From Coraliomargarita algicola (GTDB lineage: Bacteria; Verrucomicrobiota; Verrucomicrobiia; Opitutales; Coraliomargaritaceae): a stretch of DNA of 64,000 nucleotides. The notes under the pieces are model-generated. The model did no database searches. It was not told where the DNA came from and saw only the letters and a program-made list of their open reading frames with translations. The translations under genes and the position numbers were made by a program. The DNA lies in NCBI RefSeq assembly GCF_033878955.1, contig NZ_CP138858.1, positions 868,001 through 932,000 of the forward strand, read 5' to 3'. Position 1 is the first letter of the stretch; the number at the start of each line of letters is the position of its first letter. Below are positions 46,624 to 56,599 of this stretch, one piece after another.

Positions 46624-47388
46624 ATGCCCAATAATACCCCCAATCAATCCGTACAGCGCACGGTGCAGATTCTTTACCTTTTAGCGGGACAAGAAGGCGG
46701 TCTCAGCGTCCGTCAAATTGCTGACCAAATAAAAACAAAACCAAACACCGCCTACCGTTTGATTCGCAGCATGGAATTAGAAAAGCTCGTCGAACGACGG
46801 ACAGAGCCAATCCGCTTTATTCTAGGTCCAGCAGTCGCGCAATTGTACCATCTCAATCAGGAGCGACACTTGCTCAGTGAAGCCGATAGACTTTTACGAT
46901 ACTACCAAACTCAACAAAGACGGGCCTCTTTTGTCTTTTCAGAAATGGAAGGCACTAAATTCTATACACGACTCCGCACTCCCAGAGAGCGCCCCGGCGT
47001 CCTGATTCGTCACCGGGAAAGCGTCAACGCACTGTATGAGACCAGCTCCTCCCTACTCTTCATGGCCTATGCCAATCCACTCTTACTCAGTAAAATTGAA
47101 CAGAGCTACCCTTTCGAAGAATACGGAAGTCTTTACTGGAAATCGCGGGCAGAACTGAACGAATGCTTAAGACTCACTCGTAAGCGAGGCTATTGCTTTC
47201 CACAAAGTCACGGCCCTCTCGGGACTCTAATCACACTATCCGCTCCCGTCTTCGACTCTGGCAATGAAATCATCGCAGCTGTGGGTGGATACATCTCGGA
47301 TGAACCTGTCAGTCAACGCGAAATCAAACGCCTCATCGAGAACTGTTGCAAGTGCGCGCATCAATTGACCGAGCTGTCTCAAACATGA
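46624..47388 (+). CDS. IclR-family transcriptional regulator
   Basis: A 254-residue protein with a winged helix-turn-helix at the N-terminus (VQILYLLAGQEGGLSVRQIA, about 11-30, then NTAYRLIRSMELEKLVERR) and a C-terminal effector-binding domain (VNALYETSSSLLFMAYANP, GPLGTLITLSAPVFDSGNEIIAAVGGY). IclR regulators sense small acids or sugars. It is divergent from the GH13 enzyme, whose gene it likely controls. A perfect inverted repeat sits directly before its start codon. Confidence 0.88.
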   Translation: MPNNTPNQSVQRTVQILYLLAGQEGGLSVRQIADQIKTKPNTAYRLIRSMELEKLVERRTEPIRFILGPAVAQLYHLNQERHLLSEADRLLRYYQTQQRRASFVFSEMEGTKFYTRLRTPRERPGVLIRHRESVNALYETSSSLLFMAYANPLLLSKIEQSYPFEEYGSLYWKSRAELNECLRLTRKRGYCFPQSHGPLGTLITLSAPVFDSGNEIIAAVGGYISDEPVSQREIKRLIENCCKCAHQLTELSQT

Positions 47389-47425
47389 GCAGATTTTAGA
47401 GAAGCGGGTCTCCATCAAGAGCCAC

Positions 47426-48298
47426 TCAATCGACCGAAGCCAATCCCTTCGCTTGCATTCGATACTCACTCGGGGCCAGCCCAGAATGCTTCTTGAACCA
47501 AGCGGTAAACTCCGACTGATACCCAAAACCGGCAAGGTAAGAAATTTCCTTCATCGACTGACTGGACGAGCTCAGTGCGGCTCTCGCAAAACTCAATCGC
47601 CGCTGTTCAAAGTAGCGCTTAGGCGTGACCGAAAAGTCAGCGATAAAAATACGATTCAGTTGAGCGGGGCTCAGGGCAAAGGCCGCAGCCAGCTCTTGCA
47701 GCTGGAATCCATGCTCGATTGCCCGCGCGTCCAGCCAGCGACGCATATCCATGGCACGCGAGTCCTTGTGCTGTGGCAAGTGCACTGTCACCCCTTCCCT
47801 TCGTAGCAAGCACCCTGAAACAGCGGCCAACCAGCGCTGAAAACTGCCCAGCACATCCGCATAGACTCCGAAGTCTGCCACTGCCTGTGGCAAGCGATTG
47901 TATGCATCCGGATAATGCTTGCGAACTAGCCTCAACATCGGGCCGCACAGCTTACGCCAAGAAGGATTGGCTGATGCCTCCTCCACGATGGGCCCCTCAA
48001 ATTCCAAAAGCAGCTTGCCGGTGATCCAACGCGCCTCGAAGTGAATCGAAAGAATACGAAGCGAATCACTAAAACGGCGTCGACTGGTCCCCGGCGGCAA
48101 CAGAACCCACTGCCCTTTGCCGGCCTCCACGTCACTCCCCCCGCCTCTAACCCGGACATGCCCTTCCTCAATAAGCCAAAAAGTAAAATAACTATTATGC
48201 ATTTCTTCTCCGAAGGTCTGCGGAGGCCCTTCGTAAATCCACACCAAATATGCATCCAAATACTTCCAATCGGAAAAACTAAGTCTCAAACCATCCAT
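47426..48298 (-). CDS. AraC-family transcriptional regulator
   Basis: About 290 residues from the ATG at 48298; an ATG at 48361 would add 21 residues and run close to the divergent gene. The N-terminal part is a cupin-like sensor (GHVRVRGGGSDVEAGKGQWVLLPPG) and the C-terminus has the two AraC helix-turn-helix units (FALSPAQLNRIFIADF, MKEISYLAGFGYQSEFTAWFKKHSGLAPSEYR). The second unit is a close family match. Divergent to the FAD oxidoreductase at 48382, which it probably controls. Such regulators respond to a sugar. Confidence 0.9.
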   Translation of the reverse strand: MDGLRLSFSDWKYLDAYLVWIYEGPPQTFGEEMHNSYFTFWLIEEGHVRVRGGGSDVEAGKGQWVLLPPGTSRRRFSDSLRILSIHFEARWITGKLLLEFEGPIVEEASANPSWRKLCGPMLRLVRKHYPDAYNRLPQAVADFGVYADVLGSFQRWLAAVSGCLLRREGVTVHLPQHKDSRAMDMRRWLDARAIEHGFQLQELAAAFALSPAQLNRIFIADFSVTPKRYFEQRRLSFARAALSSSSQSMKEISYLAGFGYQSEFTAWFKKHSGLAPSEYRMQAKGLASVD

Positions 48299-48381
48299 GC
48301 ACGAAATCCATAAAGGAATGATTAAATTAGTAAAAGCTCTTTCGTTGTGAAGTTTTCCCAAAGATAAAGCATGAAAAACAC

Positions 48382-49947
48382 ATGACTGATTTCACACACA
48401 ATCCGCTTCGCTACTACGCAGCTCCCGAAAAAAAATTGAACCTGGATCTAAACGTTGATCTTTGCGTCTTTGCCGGCAATTCCGGCGGTATCATCGCCGC
48501 CATCTCGGCCAAGCGTAAAGGCCTTTCCGTCGCCCTGCTCGAACCAGGCTACCACTTGGGCGGACTCACTGCGGGAGGTCTCGGACTGACTGATATTGGA
48601 AACAAATTCGCCATCGGCGGCCTCTCCCGCGAATTTTATCGCCGCGTGGGCAAAAAATACAGCAAAGACGAAGCTTGGGTCTTTGCCCCTCATATCGCTG
48701 AAGAGGTCTATCGTGAATGGTTGGAAGAAATGGAAATCCCCTGCCATTTCGAGAGCTTCCTTACTGAGGTCGAGACTGTGGATAATCGCATCATCCGGAT
48801 CCACACCGAAAACGGCATCACCGTCCAAGCAAAGCAATTTATCGACGCCAGCTACGAGGGCGATCTTATGGCCATGGCAGGCGTTAGCTACACCGTGGGA
48901 CGTGAAAGCAACGAAACCTACAACGAAACCTACAACGGACGACAGTGCAGGCACAAACACCAGTTCGATTTCGACGTCGACCCCTACCTCGTCGAAGGCG
49001 ATCCTTCGAGTGGTCTCCTACCAGGCATCGATGACGAAGCTTTTGTCCAAGGCGCCGGCGACCAGCGTGTGCAGGCTTATAACTTCCGCCTCTGCCTAAC
49101 TGACGATCCCAAGAAGAGAATTCCCTTTACTAAGCCCGACGGCTACGACCGAAAGGACTATGAACTTCTCATCCGCTATTGCGAGGCGGGTTACATCCCG
49201 GAATTCGAGAAATTCGACCATCTGATCGACGGGATCTACGACATGAACAACCACGGGGCCGTCTCCACTGACTACATCGGCATGAACCATAACTTCCCCG
49301 AAGCCAGTTATGCACAACGAGAGGGCATTTTCCAAGCTCACGTACAATGGGTCAAGGGACTCATGTGGTTTTGGCTGACCGATCCAGCCGTCGATGATAG
49401 CTTCAAGCAGAGATATCGCCACTTTGGTTGGTCCAACGAAGACTTCACAAAAACTGGCGGCTTCTCCCACGCCCTCTACATTCGCGAAGCACGACGCCTC
49501 GTCGGTGAAATGGTCATGACCGAGCACCACTGTCAGGGCGACGAAACGATCGAAGATACCATTTCGCTGGCCGCCTATACAATGGACTCTCACAACTGTG
49601 CCCGGATCGTCGTCGACGGTAAGGTCCGCAATGAAGGCGACGTGCAGGTCCACTCCGGCCCCCCCTACCCAATTTCTTACCGCTGCATAATTCCCAAGCG
49701 CGGCGAGTGCACCAACCTCTACGTGCCGTTCTGCATCTCTGCCTCACACATCGCTTTCGGATCGATCCGTATGGAACCGGTCTTTATGATTCTGGCCGAA
49801 TCCGCCGCCGAAGCTGCCAGCATCGCGATCGAGGATAACATCGACTCGCAGGATGTCCCCTACGCCAAACTCAAGGAACGCCTCATCACCGCAAAACAGG
49901 TCATCACTCCCGTGCCTCGTGTCGAGAACATCCAAAACGGCGAATAA
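48382..49947 (+). CDS. FAD-dependent oxidoreductase (FAD_oxidored family)
   Basis: A 521-residue protein with no signal peptide. The FAD site is a variant of GxGxxG, AGNSGG (about 32-37), as in the subgroup that carries a Gly-poor loop, followed by LLEPGYHLGGLTAGGLGLTDIGN (about 53-75), a typical family stretch. A second family segment, VPFCISASHIAFGSIRMEPVFM, is near the C-terminus. Residues ETYN are repeated twice (a 12-nt tandem near 48910-48935). It is one of three members of this family in the window and forms a single-gene unit divergent from the AraC regulator. The substrate is unknown. The stop lies 12 nt from the convergent gene at 49960. Confidence 0.8.
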   Translation: MTDFTHNPLRYYAAPEKKLNLDLNVDLCVFAGNSGGIIAAISAKRKGLSVALLEPGYHLGGLTAGGLGLTDIGNKFAIGGLSREFYRRVGKKYSKDEAWVFAPHIAEEVYREWLEEMEIPCHFESFLTEVETVDNRIIRIHTENGITVQAKQFIDASYEGDLMAMAGVSYTVGRESNETYNETYNGRQCRHKHQFDFDVDPYLVEGDPSSGLLPGIDDEAFVQGAGDQRVQAYNFRLCLTDDPKKRIPFTKPDGYDRKDYELLIRYCEAGYIPEFEKFDHLIDGIYDMNNHGAVSTDYIGMNHNFPEASYAQREGIFQAHVQWVKGLMWFWLTDPAVDDSFKQRYRHFGWSNEDFTKTGGFSHALYIREARRLVGEMVMTEHHCQGDETIEDTISLAAYTMDSHNCARIVVDGKVRNEGDVQVHSGPPYPISYRCIIPKRGECTNLYVPFCISASHIAFGSIRMEPVFMILAESAAEAASIAIEDNIDSQDVPYAKLKERLITAKQVITPVPRVENIQNGE

Positions 49948-49959
49948 CACAAGAGCTGC

Positions 49960-52689
49960 CTAACGAACACTCAATGTATTTATGCTGTCAGAACGGAGCG
50001 TGATTTCGACTTGAGCGATGTGGCTGGCTTCATCCCATTCAACACGGAGCGCTTGACCTTCAAGATGTATGTCTGGCTCGACAGGACTCCAGAATCGAAC
50101 ATAAGCGCGACCAGGGCCCTGAATCTGGACGAGAAGCTTACGGTCGTTGACCAATTCAACATCGACCAGGCGAAGTCCAACCAATGCTGTCAAAACAGGC
50201 CAGCTAGGTAACGTATTCATGGAACGCACCTCAAGCTGTTGCACTCCCTGATTTGGCCGTTCCAACGGCACTACCAGCGAGGCCGGATACACAGCACCAT
50301 TCAAATGAAGAACGGGAAACGCCCCCGATTCCAACCACTCAATACGATACTCGCATCTTCCAACTCTGAAATGGCTCAAAACAGCACCGGGTAAATCAAT
50401 CTTGCCCGCAGGCATCAGGTTCAGACTATCCGGACTGAGATCGAGCCCCAAAATGCCCTCGAAGATACTTTGTATGCGCGTTGATAATGTTTCGCAGAAC
50501 CAACCGCCCGCACCATGCTCCGCCTCCGACAACTCAGGGCGCATATTAAAGTTTTCCGGATAGCTGGCATATTTCCCATAATGATACTCAAAGCTATCAC
50601 TTAAGGCACGAAGCCCCTCCGTATGCCCCCCCATGCGGAAAAGACGCGTTAGCCCCTGCAACCAGTGAATATAAATAAACTCAAAAGGTGAGTGAAAATG
50701 GCCACTCGCTAAGCAGGTCCGGAAGAGCTTCCAGCTAGCATCATAAAACCCTGAAAATGCAGCTTGGGCCAAACGTTGGGCCATAGTAGTATCAATCAAC
50801 TCGTGCCCAAACATACCATACATAAAATGCAGACCGAACAAACTAAATTGCCGATGCTGTTGACGCGTCTCGGGGTTCACCGAATCGCAAAGTAATTCAA
50901 CTTCTGGGTCGAAGAATAAAGGAATAAAAGATGCCCGCACACGGTTGGCTGTGGCATGCAACTGCTCGGCAAATTCGACATCGCCACGGCGCACACTCAG
51001 AATTTCCCAATTCCTAAGCGCTTCGTACCAAATGCCCGCTTCGTTGACAGTCCATGGGTGTCCACTGCGCCCCACATCCTTCATCGGATGATCAGGCCAA
51101 TAACCACGCGTACGAATAAGTCCTGTCTCCGCATCACTCTCCGCGAGAATGCGCACAATATGCTCACGACCAGCCGAATACAAATCAGCAGGCGTTTCTT
51201 CGCCACTGTGCCAGCTCAAATGCCCAATCAAAGCGAGCCAGGATACATCGTTAAATGTCCAGTCAGGGAACGAATCGTCCATGCCACCATCTAGAAAAAA
51301 GTTCGTCCCAATTCCGCCCCTAGGCGTACGGCGCTGCGGATCGGCCAAAAAACGCAAAAAACCTTCGACCAACTCATAGTCGCCACAGTAAAGCAACGCC
51401 CGCATACTCATCAAACTGGTATGCGTATCGACGTAGCCTGACGGGCTTGCACTGTGACGTAGCCGATCTTTTCCAAGTTTTAGCGTTTCAGATAAAAGCG
51501 GTGCTGTCGCAAATATCACTTCGATGTTAGGCAGGCCCGGGATCTCAGCCACAGGGCAGCGTGCCTGGATAGATTTATAATGCGCATGGCAGCGTGCCTG
51601 CACACAACTGTGATCAGAACGCGCACGCTCAAAATTCGCTACAGCACTCTGCCGAGTGGTGCCTGCGGTCATTTGAAAGCGCAAGCAATCCGAGGCCTCA
51701 AAACGCCACTGATTCTCAGTCAACTGGACCGGCGCACGGTCCCCCCCGCCGACACAAAGGTATAAGTTCCCGACGATCGGACGATCCGGCACCAGTTCTC
51801 GATTCGCAAGCGACGCATTTTCTATCGTTAATAAATCCTGCTGCGACATTCCTTCTGGGAATGGAGGATAAAATCGAGAATAACAGACACGGTTGATCAT
51901 ATAACCAACATGAATAACGAGTGCCCCAACCAGATCGTCCCAACCGAGGATGTTCCAACGCATGGAGTCAGCCTGATTTCGAGCACTGAAATCGAAATTC
52001 ACCCAAGCGGCCCCCTTACCACTCAGTTCTAGAAAAACTGAACGCTGCTCTAAACTGAGCAGACTTCGATTGGCACAGTTCCTCCCCCATTTGTTGTCGA
52101 AACCGTATGGCAATAAACTCACCTCCTCGAAGGCATGTGGCGCATCCCCCACTCCAAAGCGAATGACCTCAGCGGGAAACAAGGCTTGGCTGCTACGGTG
52201 CCCACTCTCCCAATTCCAGCAACAGAGCTGATCCAAAGCACCTGAAGCCTGCGAATAACGCACGCTCCAGGCCCCATTACATGCCCAGTAATAGGCCCCA
52301 GGCAGACCGCCGCGGCGAGCAAGCCCCAAGCCGTCCTCAGTCAGATAGAGTTGCCGAGGCCTGGGCGGCCAAAACCCTGCAGGCGCAGCCGCGTGGGTAT
52401 GCGCTAGTAAATCCCAACTCGCACTTGGCGGAACCTGATAAAAGGCAGCTAGAATGTTATTCAAACTCGAAGCGAAAAAGCCACGGAAGATCGCCCCATA
52501 GGATCGATCAAGAAACTGGCTCTCCATATATTCGCGTATCGACAAATCCCAGACTGTATCTAGCTCCAGCGTGTAGCGCAGAAAACAATGACGCGTCAAC
52601 GGATAGCTTTCAATTAAGTACCCAACCGTCCATTCCGGACGGAGGCAGCAGTCACGGGCTCCTGTATTATTAAGAGGAAACTTTCTCAT
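49960..52689 (-). CDS. Probable six-hairpin (alpha/alpha-barrel) glycosidase
   Basis: A 909-residue protein with no signal peptide. The central region (about 380-720) is helical with features of (alpha/alpha)6-barrel glycosidases: SLMSMRALLYCGDYELVEGFLRFLAD, DSFPDWTFNDVSWLALIGHLSWHSG, WTVNEAGIWYEALRNWEIL and AEHGAGGWFCETLSTRIQSIFEGILGLD. It is flanked by beta-rich ends, as in GH78, GH94 and related families. I cannot choose a family. The start overlaps the stop of the upstream deacetylase gene by 4 nt, which implies translational coupling. It is the last gene of the operon. Confidence 0.6.
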   Translation of the reverse strand: MRKFPLNNTGARDCCLRPEWTVGYLIESYPLTRHCFLRYTLELDTVWDLSIREYMESQFLDRSYGAIFRGFFASSLNNILAAFYQVPPSASWDLLAHTHAAAPAGFWPPRPRQLYLTEDGLGLARRGGLPGAYYWACNGAWSVRYSQASGALDQLCCWNWESGHRSSQALFPAEVIRFGVGDAPHAFEEVSLLPYGFDNKWGRNCANRSLLSLEQRSVFLELSGKGAAWVNFDFSARNQADSMRWNILGWDDLVGALVIHVGYMINRVCYSRFYPPFPEGMSQQDLLTIENASLANRELVPDRPIVGNLYLCVGGGDRAPVQLTENQWRFEASDCLRFQMTAGTTRQSAVANFERARSDHSCVQARCHAHYKSIQARCPVAEIPGLPNIEVIFATAPLLSETLKLGKDRLRHSASPSGYVDTHTSLMSMRALLYCGDYELVEGFLRFLADPQRRTPRGGIGTNFFLDGGMDDSFPDWTFNDVSWLALIGHLSWHSGEETPADLYSAGREHIVRILAESDAETGLIRTRGYWPDHPMKDVGRSGHPWTVNEAGIWYEALRNWEILSVRRGDVEFAEQLHATANRVRASFIPLFFDPEVELLCDSVNPETRQQHRQFSLFGLHFMYGMFGHELIDTTMAQRLAQAAFSGFYDASWKLFRTCLASGHFHSPFEFIYIHWLQGLTRLFRMGGHTEGLRALSDSFEYHYGKYASYPENFNMRPELSEAEHGAGGWFCETLSTRIQSIFEGILGLDLSPDSLNLMPAGKIDLPGAVLSHFRVGRCEYRIEWLESGAFPVLHLNGAVYPASLVVPLERPNQGVQQLEVRSMNTLPSWPVLTALVGLRLVDVELVNDRKLLVQIQGPGRAYVRFWSPVEPDIHLEGQALRVEWDEASHIAQVEITLRSDSINTLSVR

Positions 52690-53633
52690 CGCTGCGCTCC
52701 GGCTTGGGGTAAATCAATAACTTCGTTAATAGAAACGCTTTGATAGATTGACTGCTCTCCTTGACGCACCTCTACGGTCAAAGGCACATCATAAACCGCA
52801 GCGTCCAAATCTGACTTAACGACATACTGCGTCCCACCGTTCAAAAGTTGAATACTCGCGCTGTCACGCAGTGCCACATACTTACTGACTGCTGCGAAAG
52901 TATCGATCCAAAGATCATCTCTACAGTCATTCAACTGGTCGAGTAAATCCTGAAAGTCTTTCTCCTCATCTGGCAGTGGGTCATACCCGTTATAATCATC
53001 CAGAATGGAATGTATCATCAGGACACTCCATTGCCTCTTTTGTATCTGACCTGTCAGCCAAGCGCTAAATCGATCAATCTCGAAATTTCGCCCGATTCCG
53101 TACTGATAGGTGCGCGCATTTACATGATGCTGTAGCACGAATTCCAAGGCTCTTTGATCCCTGGAATTCCCTGAAAAACAAAACGTCTGTGGACGCTGTC
53201 CCGTCTGTGCCTCAATATAGCTCAAGGCATCAACGACTTCATGTTGTAGTAATTCCTCGCTGGCATTCTTAAGGTTTGCATGTGTAGAAGAATGGTTCCC
53301 CATTTCATGCCCATCCGCCGCAATCGATCGAATTTGCTCCCAAGAAGCAAACTGACGCTTCGACGGATGGGCTCGTTGCTTCAGAGCCATGTCCGTATAC
53401 TTAGGAACGATAAAGAAAGTCGCACGAATACCACTCTCTTTCAACATAGGCTGCACCACAGTTGCATGATCCAGTAAACCATCGTCAAAGGTCAGGCTGA
53501 TGGCTGCATCCTTATTGTCATGATATTCGCAGATTCGAATTTCTGGAACTTCAGCCAAGACGGATCCAGCAGTCAGAAAGAGCAAGGCAAGCTGAGCAAC
53601 AGTACGACTTTGGTTGATTATTTTCATAATCAT
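52686..53633 (-). CDS. Exported polysaccharide deacetylase (NodB-type)
   Basis: A 315-residue protein with a signal peptide (about 1-27, ending SVLAE). The NodB motifs are complete: LTFDDG with Asp50 and Asp51, and the metal ligands His114 and His118 in NHSSTH. These enzymes remove acetyl groups from amino- or acetyl-sugars. The C-terminal 60 residues (LDAAVYDVPLTVEVRQGEQSI) look like a beta tail. The start codon overlaps the upstream stop as TAATG, and its own stop overlaps the next ATG by 4 nt, so the three genes are translated together. Confidence 0.92.
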   Translation of the reverse strand: MIMKIINQSRTVAQLALLFLTAGSVLAEVPEIRICEYHDNKDAAISLTFDDGLLDHATVVQPMLKESGIRATFFIVPKYTDMALKQRAHPSKRQFASWEQIRSIAADGHEMGNHSSTHANLKNASEELLQHEVVDALSYIEAQTGQRPQTFCFSGNSRDQRALEFVLQHHVNARTYQYGIGRNFEIDRFSAWLTGQIQKRQWSVLMIHSILDDYNGYDPLPDEEKDFQDLLDQLNDCRDDLWIDTFAAVSKYVALRDSASIQLLNGGTQYVVKSDLDAAVYDVPLTVEVRQGEQSIYQSVSINEVIDLPQAGAQR

Positions 53634-55852
53634 TAAGATTTCTCAACATTCCCCAACTTAGTGCCTCTATCAGCAATGAGGAGAGACGCTTCAGCACCAG
53701 ACACAGTCACAACTGCCCAAGTGCCACCTTCTATTTGGAAATTGAATTCGGCTCCTGCAAAATTCTCGTGTAAAGTGCCATACATCGGGGCAATACAGAC
53801 CAGCACTGCAGTTTCCGGATCTTTGCCTGCATACCAGCGGTAATAGCCTTTACCATAGTGGGTAACAGCAGGCACTCCGTCGGCGCAACTAGGCACATGT
53901 TTGTAAAAGTTCTCCCGTGGGTCTAGATTGGAGAACCAGGTGAGGTTGTCTCGGCGCACACCGATCGTATCACCCTCGATATCAATGAGGCATTCCGTCT
54001 GCGAATCCGCTTTCACCGGGAAGCGGAAATCCGCCTGATCTGGCTCCCAGTCTGTAAGCGAAGGCACGGGACGTTGCGATTTTAAAACCGCATCATACTG
54101 TGTATCGTCGACTTGCTTTACACCCGCCCATTGGCAGAATTCAGCGTCAATTTTCTCATCGCTGTCCCACAAGCGGCTCGGCGGTGGGCCGATGAATATC
54201 AGTTCGACTCCCGCTTCGCGACAGGCCTTCAATGTCTGCCAGATTGCGGTCGACACCATCGAAGCATAAGGAAGCGTCAAACGGCGGTAGGCCTTACCTG
54301 ATAGTATAATTTGTCCGTCGCGCACCTCGGCATTTTCCAGTGCAGGCGTGCTCACATAATCGAAATGACGATTATGCTCCAAGCCTTGTTCTGACAAATT
54401 GTAATTACAAGTCATCCACAAACGCACGTAATGCGCACGCGCCGTGCCTTGAAAGACGGGGCTCTCCCAAGAAAACCAGACGGCCATCTCCGAATACGTA
54501 TCCAAGTCCGCAGGCAATACGTCGCGGAAAGATTCCAGTTGCTTCGCATTGCGGGTCACATCCTTCCAATAAGGATCCCATGGAAATGTAGGGAAATTTT
54601 CAGCACAACGCCCGAGGAAAATCATGAACCATTCAATGCGATACAGCATCTTGAGCCGGGTATAATAGTCATACCAAACCGTGCGTGGCTTCTTGCTCCA
54701 GTCGTTGACATAACTAAGCGGTTGATCCAGCTCCTTGCGCAAGCTATCGACAAGGACGTAGTTGTAGATCGTCTCCGAATGCCCGCTAACATCCCAACCG
54801 GTATCGGTGAATGCCGCTGACAACACCTCCCCTAGCTTGAAGTAATCCATCACACCGCATCGAATGTCCATCGCCATACCGGCATAGGTATGGTGCGTGC
54901 CAAGAAATGCATCTTCACCATACTGTGCTTTAGCCTGTTGATTAAACATATACTGGGCGTGATAATTCATCTCAACTATGGCGGCATGATAATCGCGACG
55001 AGTCTGAACAGCCTGAGAGCTATCACCGCCATCGAGATCCATTAAGCGCTCACGTAAGTCGTAGCCATAAGTCTCAAGAAACTTAGCAAAAAAGCCTCGT
55101 CCTGCTTTATAAGCACGAAATGAGCCGCCCTTGCCAGGCTCGTCCCAACCGACGCCATCCATCGGCACCTCCGCATAAAATGAAAGCAAGTCGGCTTGAG
55201 CTTTTAGGTATTCAGGGCTGGATACATCCGGATACTTGGTGGAGCGCATCGCGGTATAGACTTTGACCCGGGTGTAATTTGCAGGCACCTCCCCCTTTAG
55301 TTCACAATAATAACCGCCTCCGCGAGGCTTCGACAGGCTCACAGTTTGGTCATCATCGAGCGTCGGCCAATTATAAGCGCTGCCATGCGAACTTTGCTCC
55401 ACAGAATAGTCTTCCGGCGACAAGAAATGCACCTGCCCCTGAGCATCCCATGCATACACCGCAGAAATTTCCTCAACAATGACCGGAGCTTTGCCTTCGT
55501 ATTTAACGGTCAACGCAAACTGACCTTCATGGCAGGCGCTCTCTCCCGATACAATCTGCCACAAAGCCATGTTTGGCTCACGTTCGACTGCACGATTCGC
55601 CCAGTGACACCAGTCCATATCCAAGGCAAATCTCATGCCATGTTTATGGCTCGTTTCTGCCGCAAACTGAATCGCTGCACGCACCGCTTCATCTTCCAAA
55701 GTTTGATGCATGTGACGGCCAAAGCCGATAATAATGCCAAAACCGCCTGCCGCGGCTTCAGCAAGCGCTTCTTCCATATCGGAATAATCGTGTAACCAAT
55801 CCGGAGTCAGGAATAGGCCCATGGCCTGTTGTGATAGTTTCTCTTTAGTCAT
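53633..55852 (-). CDS. Putative TIM-barrel glycoside hydrolase, family not assigned
   Basis: A 739-residue protein with no signal peptide. The first 450 residues read like a TIM barrel (GFGIIIGFGRHMHQT, MRFALDMDWCHWAN, MDGVGWDEPGKGG, DTGWDVSGHSETIYNYVLVD). The motif VGWDEPG could hold a catalytic carboxylate. Later segments (VSTAIWQTLKACREAGVELIFIGPPP) resemble a glutamine-amidotransferase-like domain seen in some beta-galactosidases. I do not know the family. It sits 26 nt downstream of the small cassette protein and is coupled to the deacetylase by a 1-nt overlap. Confidence 0.5.
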   Translation of the reverse strand: MTKEKLSQQAMGLFLTPDWLHDYSDMEEALAEAAAGGFGIIIGFGRHMHQTLEDEAVRAAIQFAAETSHKHGMRFALDMDWCHWANRAVEREPNMALWQIVSGESACHEGQFALTVKYEGKAPVIVEEISAVYAWDAQGQVHFLSPEDYSVEQSSHGSAYNWPTLDDDQTVSLSKPRGGGYYCELKGEVPANYTRVKVYTAMRSTKYPDVSSPEYLKAQADLLSFYAEVPMDGVGWDEPGKGGSFRAYKAGRGFFAKFLETYGYDLRERLMDLDGGDSSQAVQTRRDYHAAIVEMNYHAQYMFNQQAKAQYGEDAFLGTHHTYAGMAMDIRCGVMDYFKLGEVLSAAFTDTGWDVSGHSETIYNYVLVDSLRKELDQPLSYVNDWSKKPRTVWYDYYTRLKMLYRIEWFMIFLGRCAENFPTFPWDPYWKDVTRNAKQLESFRDVLPADLDTYSEMAVWFSWESPVFQGTARAHYVRLWMTCNYNLSEQGLEHNRHFDYVSTPALENAEVRDGQIILSGKAYRRLTLPYASMVSTAIWQTLKACREAGVELIFIGPPPSRLWDSDEKIDAEFCQWAGVKQVDDTQYDAVLKSQRPVPSLTDWEPDQADFRFPVKADSQTECLIDIEGDTIGVRRDNLTWFSNLDPRENFYKHVPSCADGVPAVTHYGKGYYRWYAGKDPETAVLVCIAPMYGTLHENFAGAEFNFQIEGGTWAVVTVSGAEASLLIADRGTKLGNVEKS

Positions 55853-55878
55853 TATATTGGTATGTTAGAAATTAGAGT

Positions 55879-56583
55879 TTATTGATCTGTAATCGTTTTA
55901 AGTTTGAGGTATGGTCGCCGGGAATTCACCACATCAGTAAGAAATACAAGAGATCGATGATCCGCATGATACATCCAGGAAGTGTTAATCTTCGGCTCCC
56001 AGTGCTCGTCGATTTTCATACTAAAATGAACTCGAATATCATCACGATCCTCACCTGCCTGAGTTATCAGCTTCGTTTGCTTTCCATTAATCACAAATGT
56101 TTCATTTCCTAGAATACAGCCAACTTCATATTCACTCAGATTAATAATTCGAAAGGCACCCATGGGAAAGACGCCTAAATCCTGATTCAGCACCAGCGTT
56201 TCCAACTTCGGTGCGTGATCCCCTGCAGCAGTATCGACTGGGCGATTCACTTCGGTAAATAGTATTAAAACATCTGTGAGCCCTGGTTTAATAAAGGCAC
56301 GTGCAAAAGGCTCCCGAAAGATGCTCCCCGGTTCGGCGCCAGGACGCTCTCGAAAAAAGACGATCGGATTTGGTCCAGTATACTCATAGGGACCATTCAG
56401 ATTAGACTGTCCGACACGCACGCTTACGACCTCTTCACCATTCAAGTATTGGAGACCGTTTGCTTTTGTTGTATCCCATGCTAAGCAGCTAAAACGAACC
56501 GAAACGACTTCATCCCCCGCTTGCGCGCTCAGTAAACTAGGAGCCAACGCAACGAAGCAAAATAAAATCATATTGAATTTCAT
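55879..56583 (-). CDS. Small secreted cassette partner protein, copy 3
   Basis: A 234-residue intact protein with a signal peptide (1-20, ending LLSAQA). Shared landmarks with copies 1 and 2 are GPNPIVFF (70-77), RIINLSEYEVGCILGN and the C-terminal VVNSRRPYLKLKTIT. It gives the best reference for the frameshifted copy 1. It lies 16 nt after the large prepilin-like gene and 26 nt before the TIM-barrel gene, so it is inside the glycan operon. No known domain; the mature protein is all beta by appearance. Confidence 0.8.
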   Translation of the reverse strand: MKFNMILFCFVALAPSLLSAQAGDEVVSVRFSCLAWDTTKANGLQYLNGEEVVSVRVGQSNLNGPYEYTGPNPIVFFRERPGAEPGSIFREPFARAFIKPGLTDVLILFTEVNRPVDTAAGDHAPKLETLVLNQDLGVFPMGAFRIINLSEYEVGCILGNETFVINGKQTKLITQAGEDRDDIRVHFSMKIDEHWEPKINTSWMYHADHRSLVFLTDVVNSRRPYLKLKTITDQ

Positions 56584-56599
56584 AATAGTTTAGTAATGG

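Noticed and set aside
48905..48935. 12-nt tandem repeat (codes for ETYN twice) in the FAD oxidoreductase
   Set aside because: Short, in frame and not near a catalytic site; not notable by itself.
48448..49653. Minus-strand frames opposite the FAD oxidoreductase
   Set aside because: The plus-strand protein has clear FAD-family motifs throughout; the antisense frames have none.
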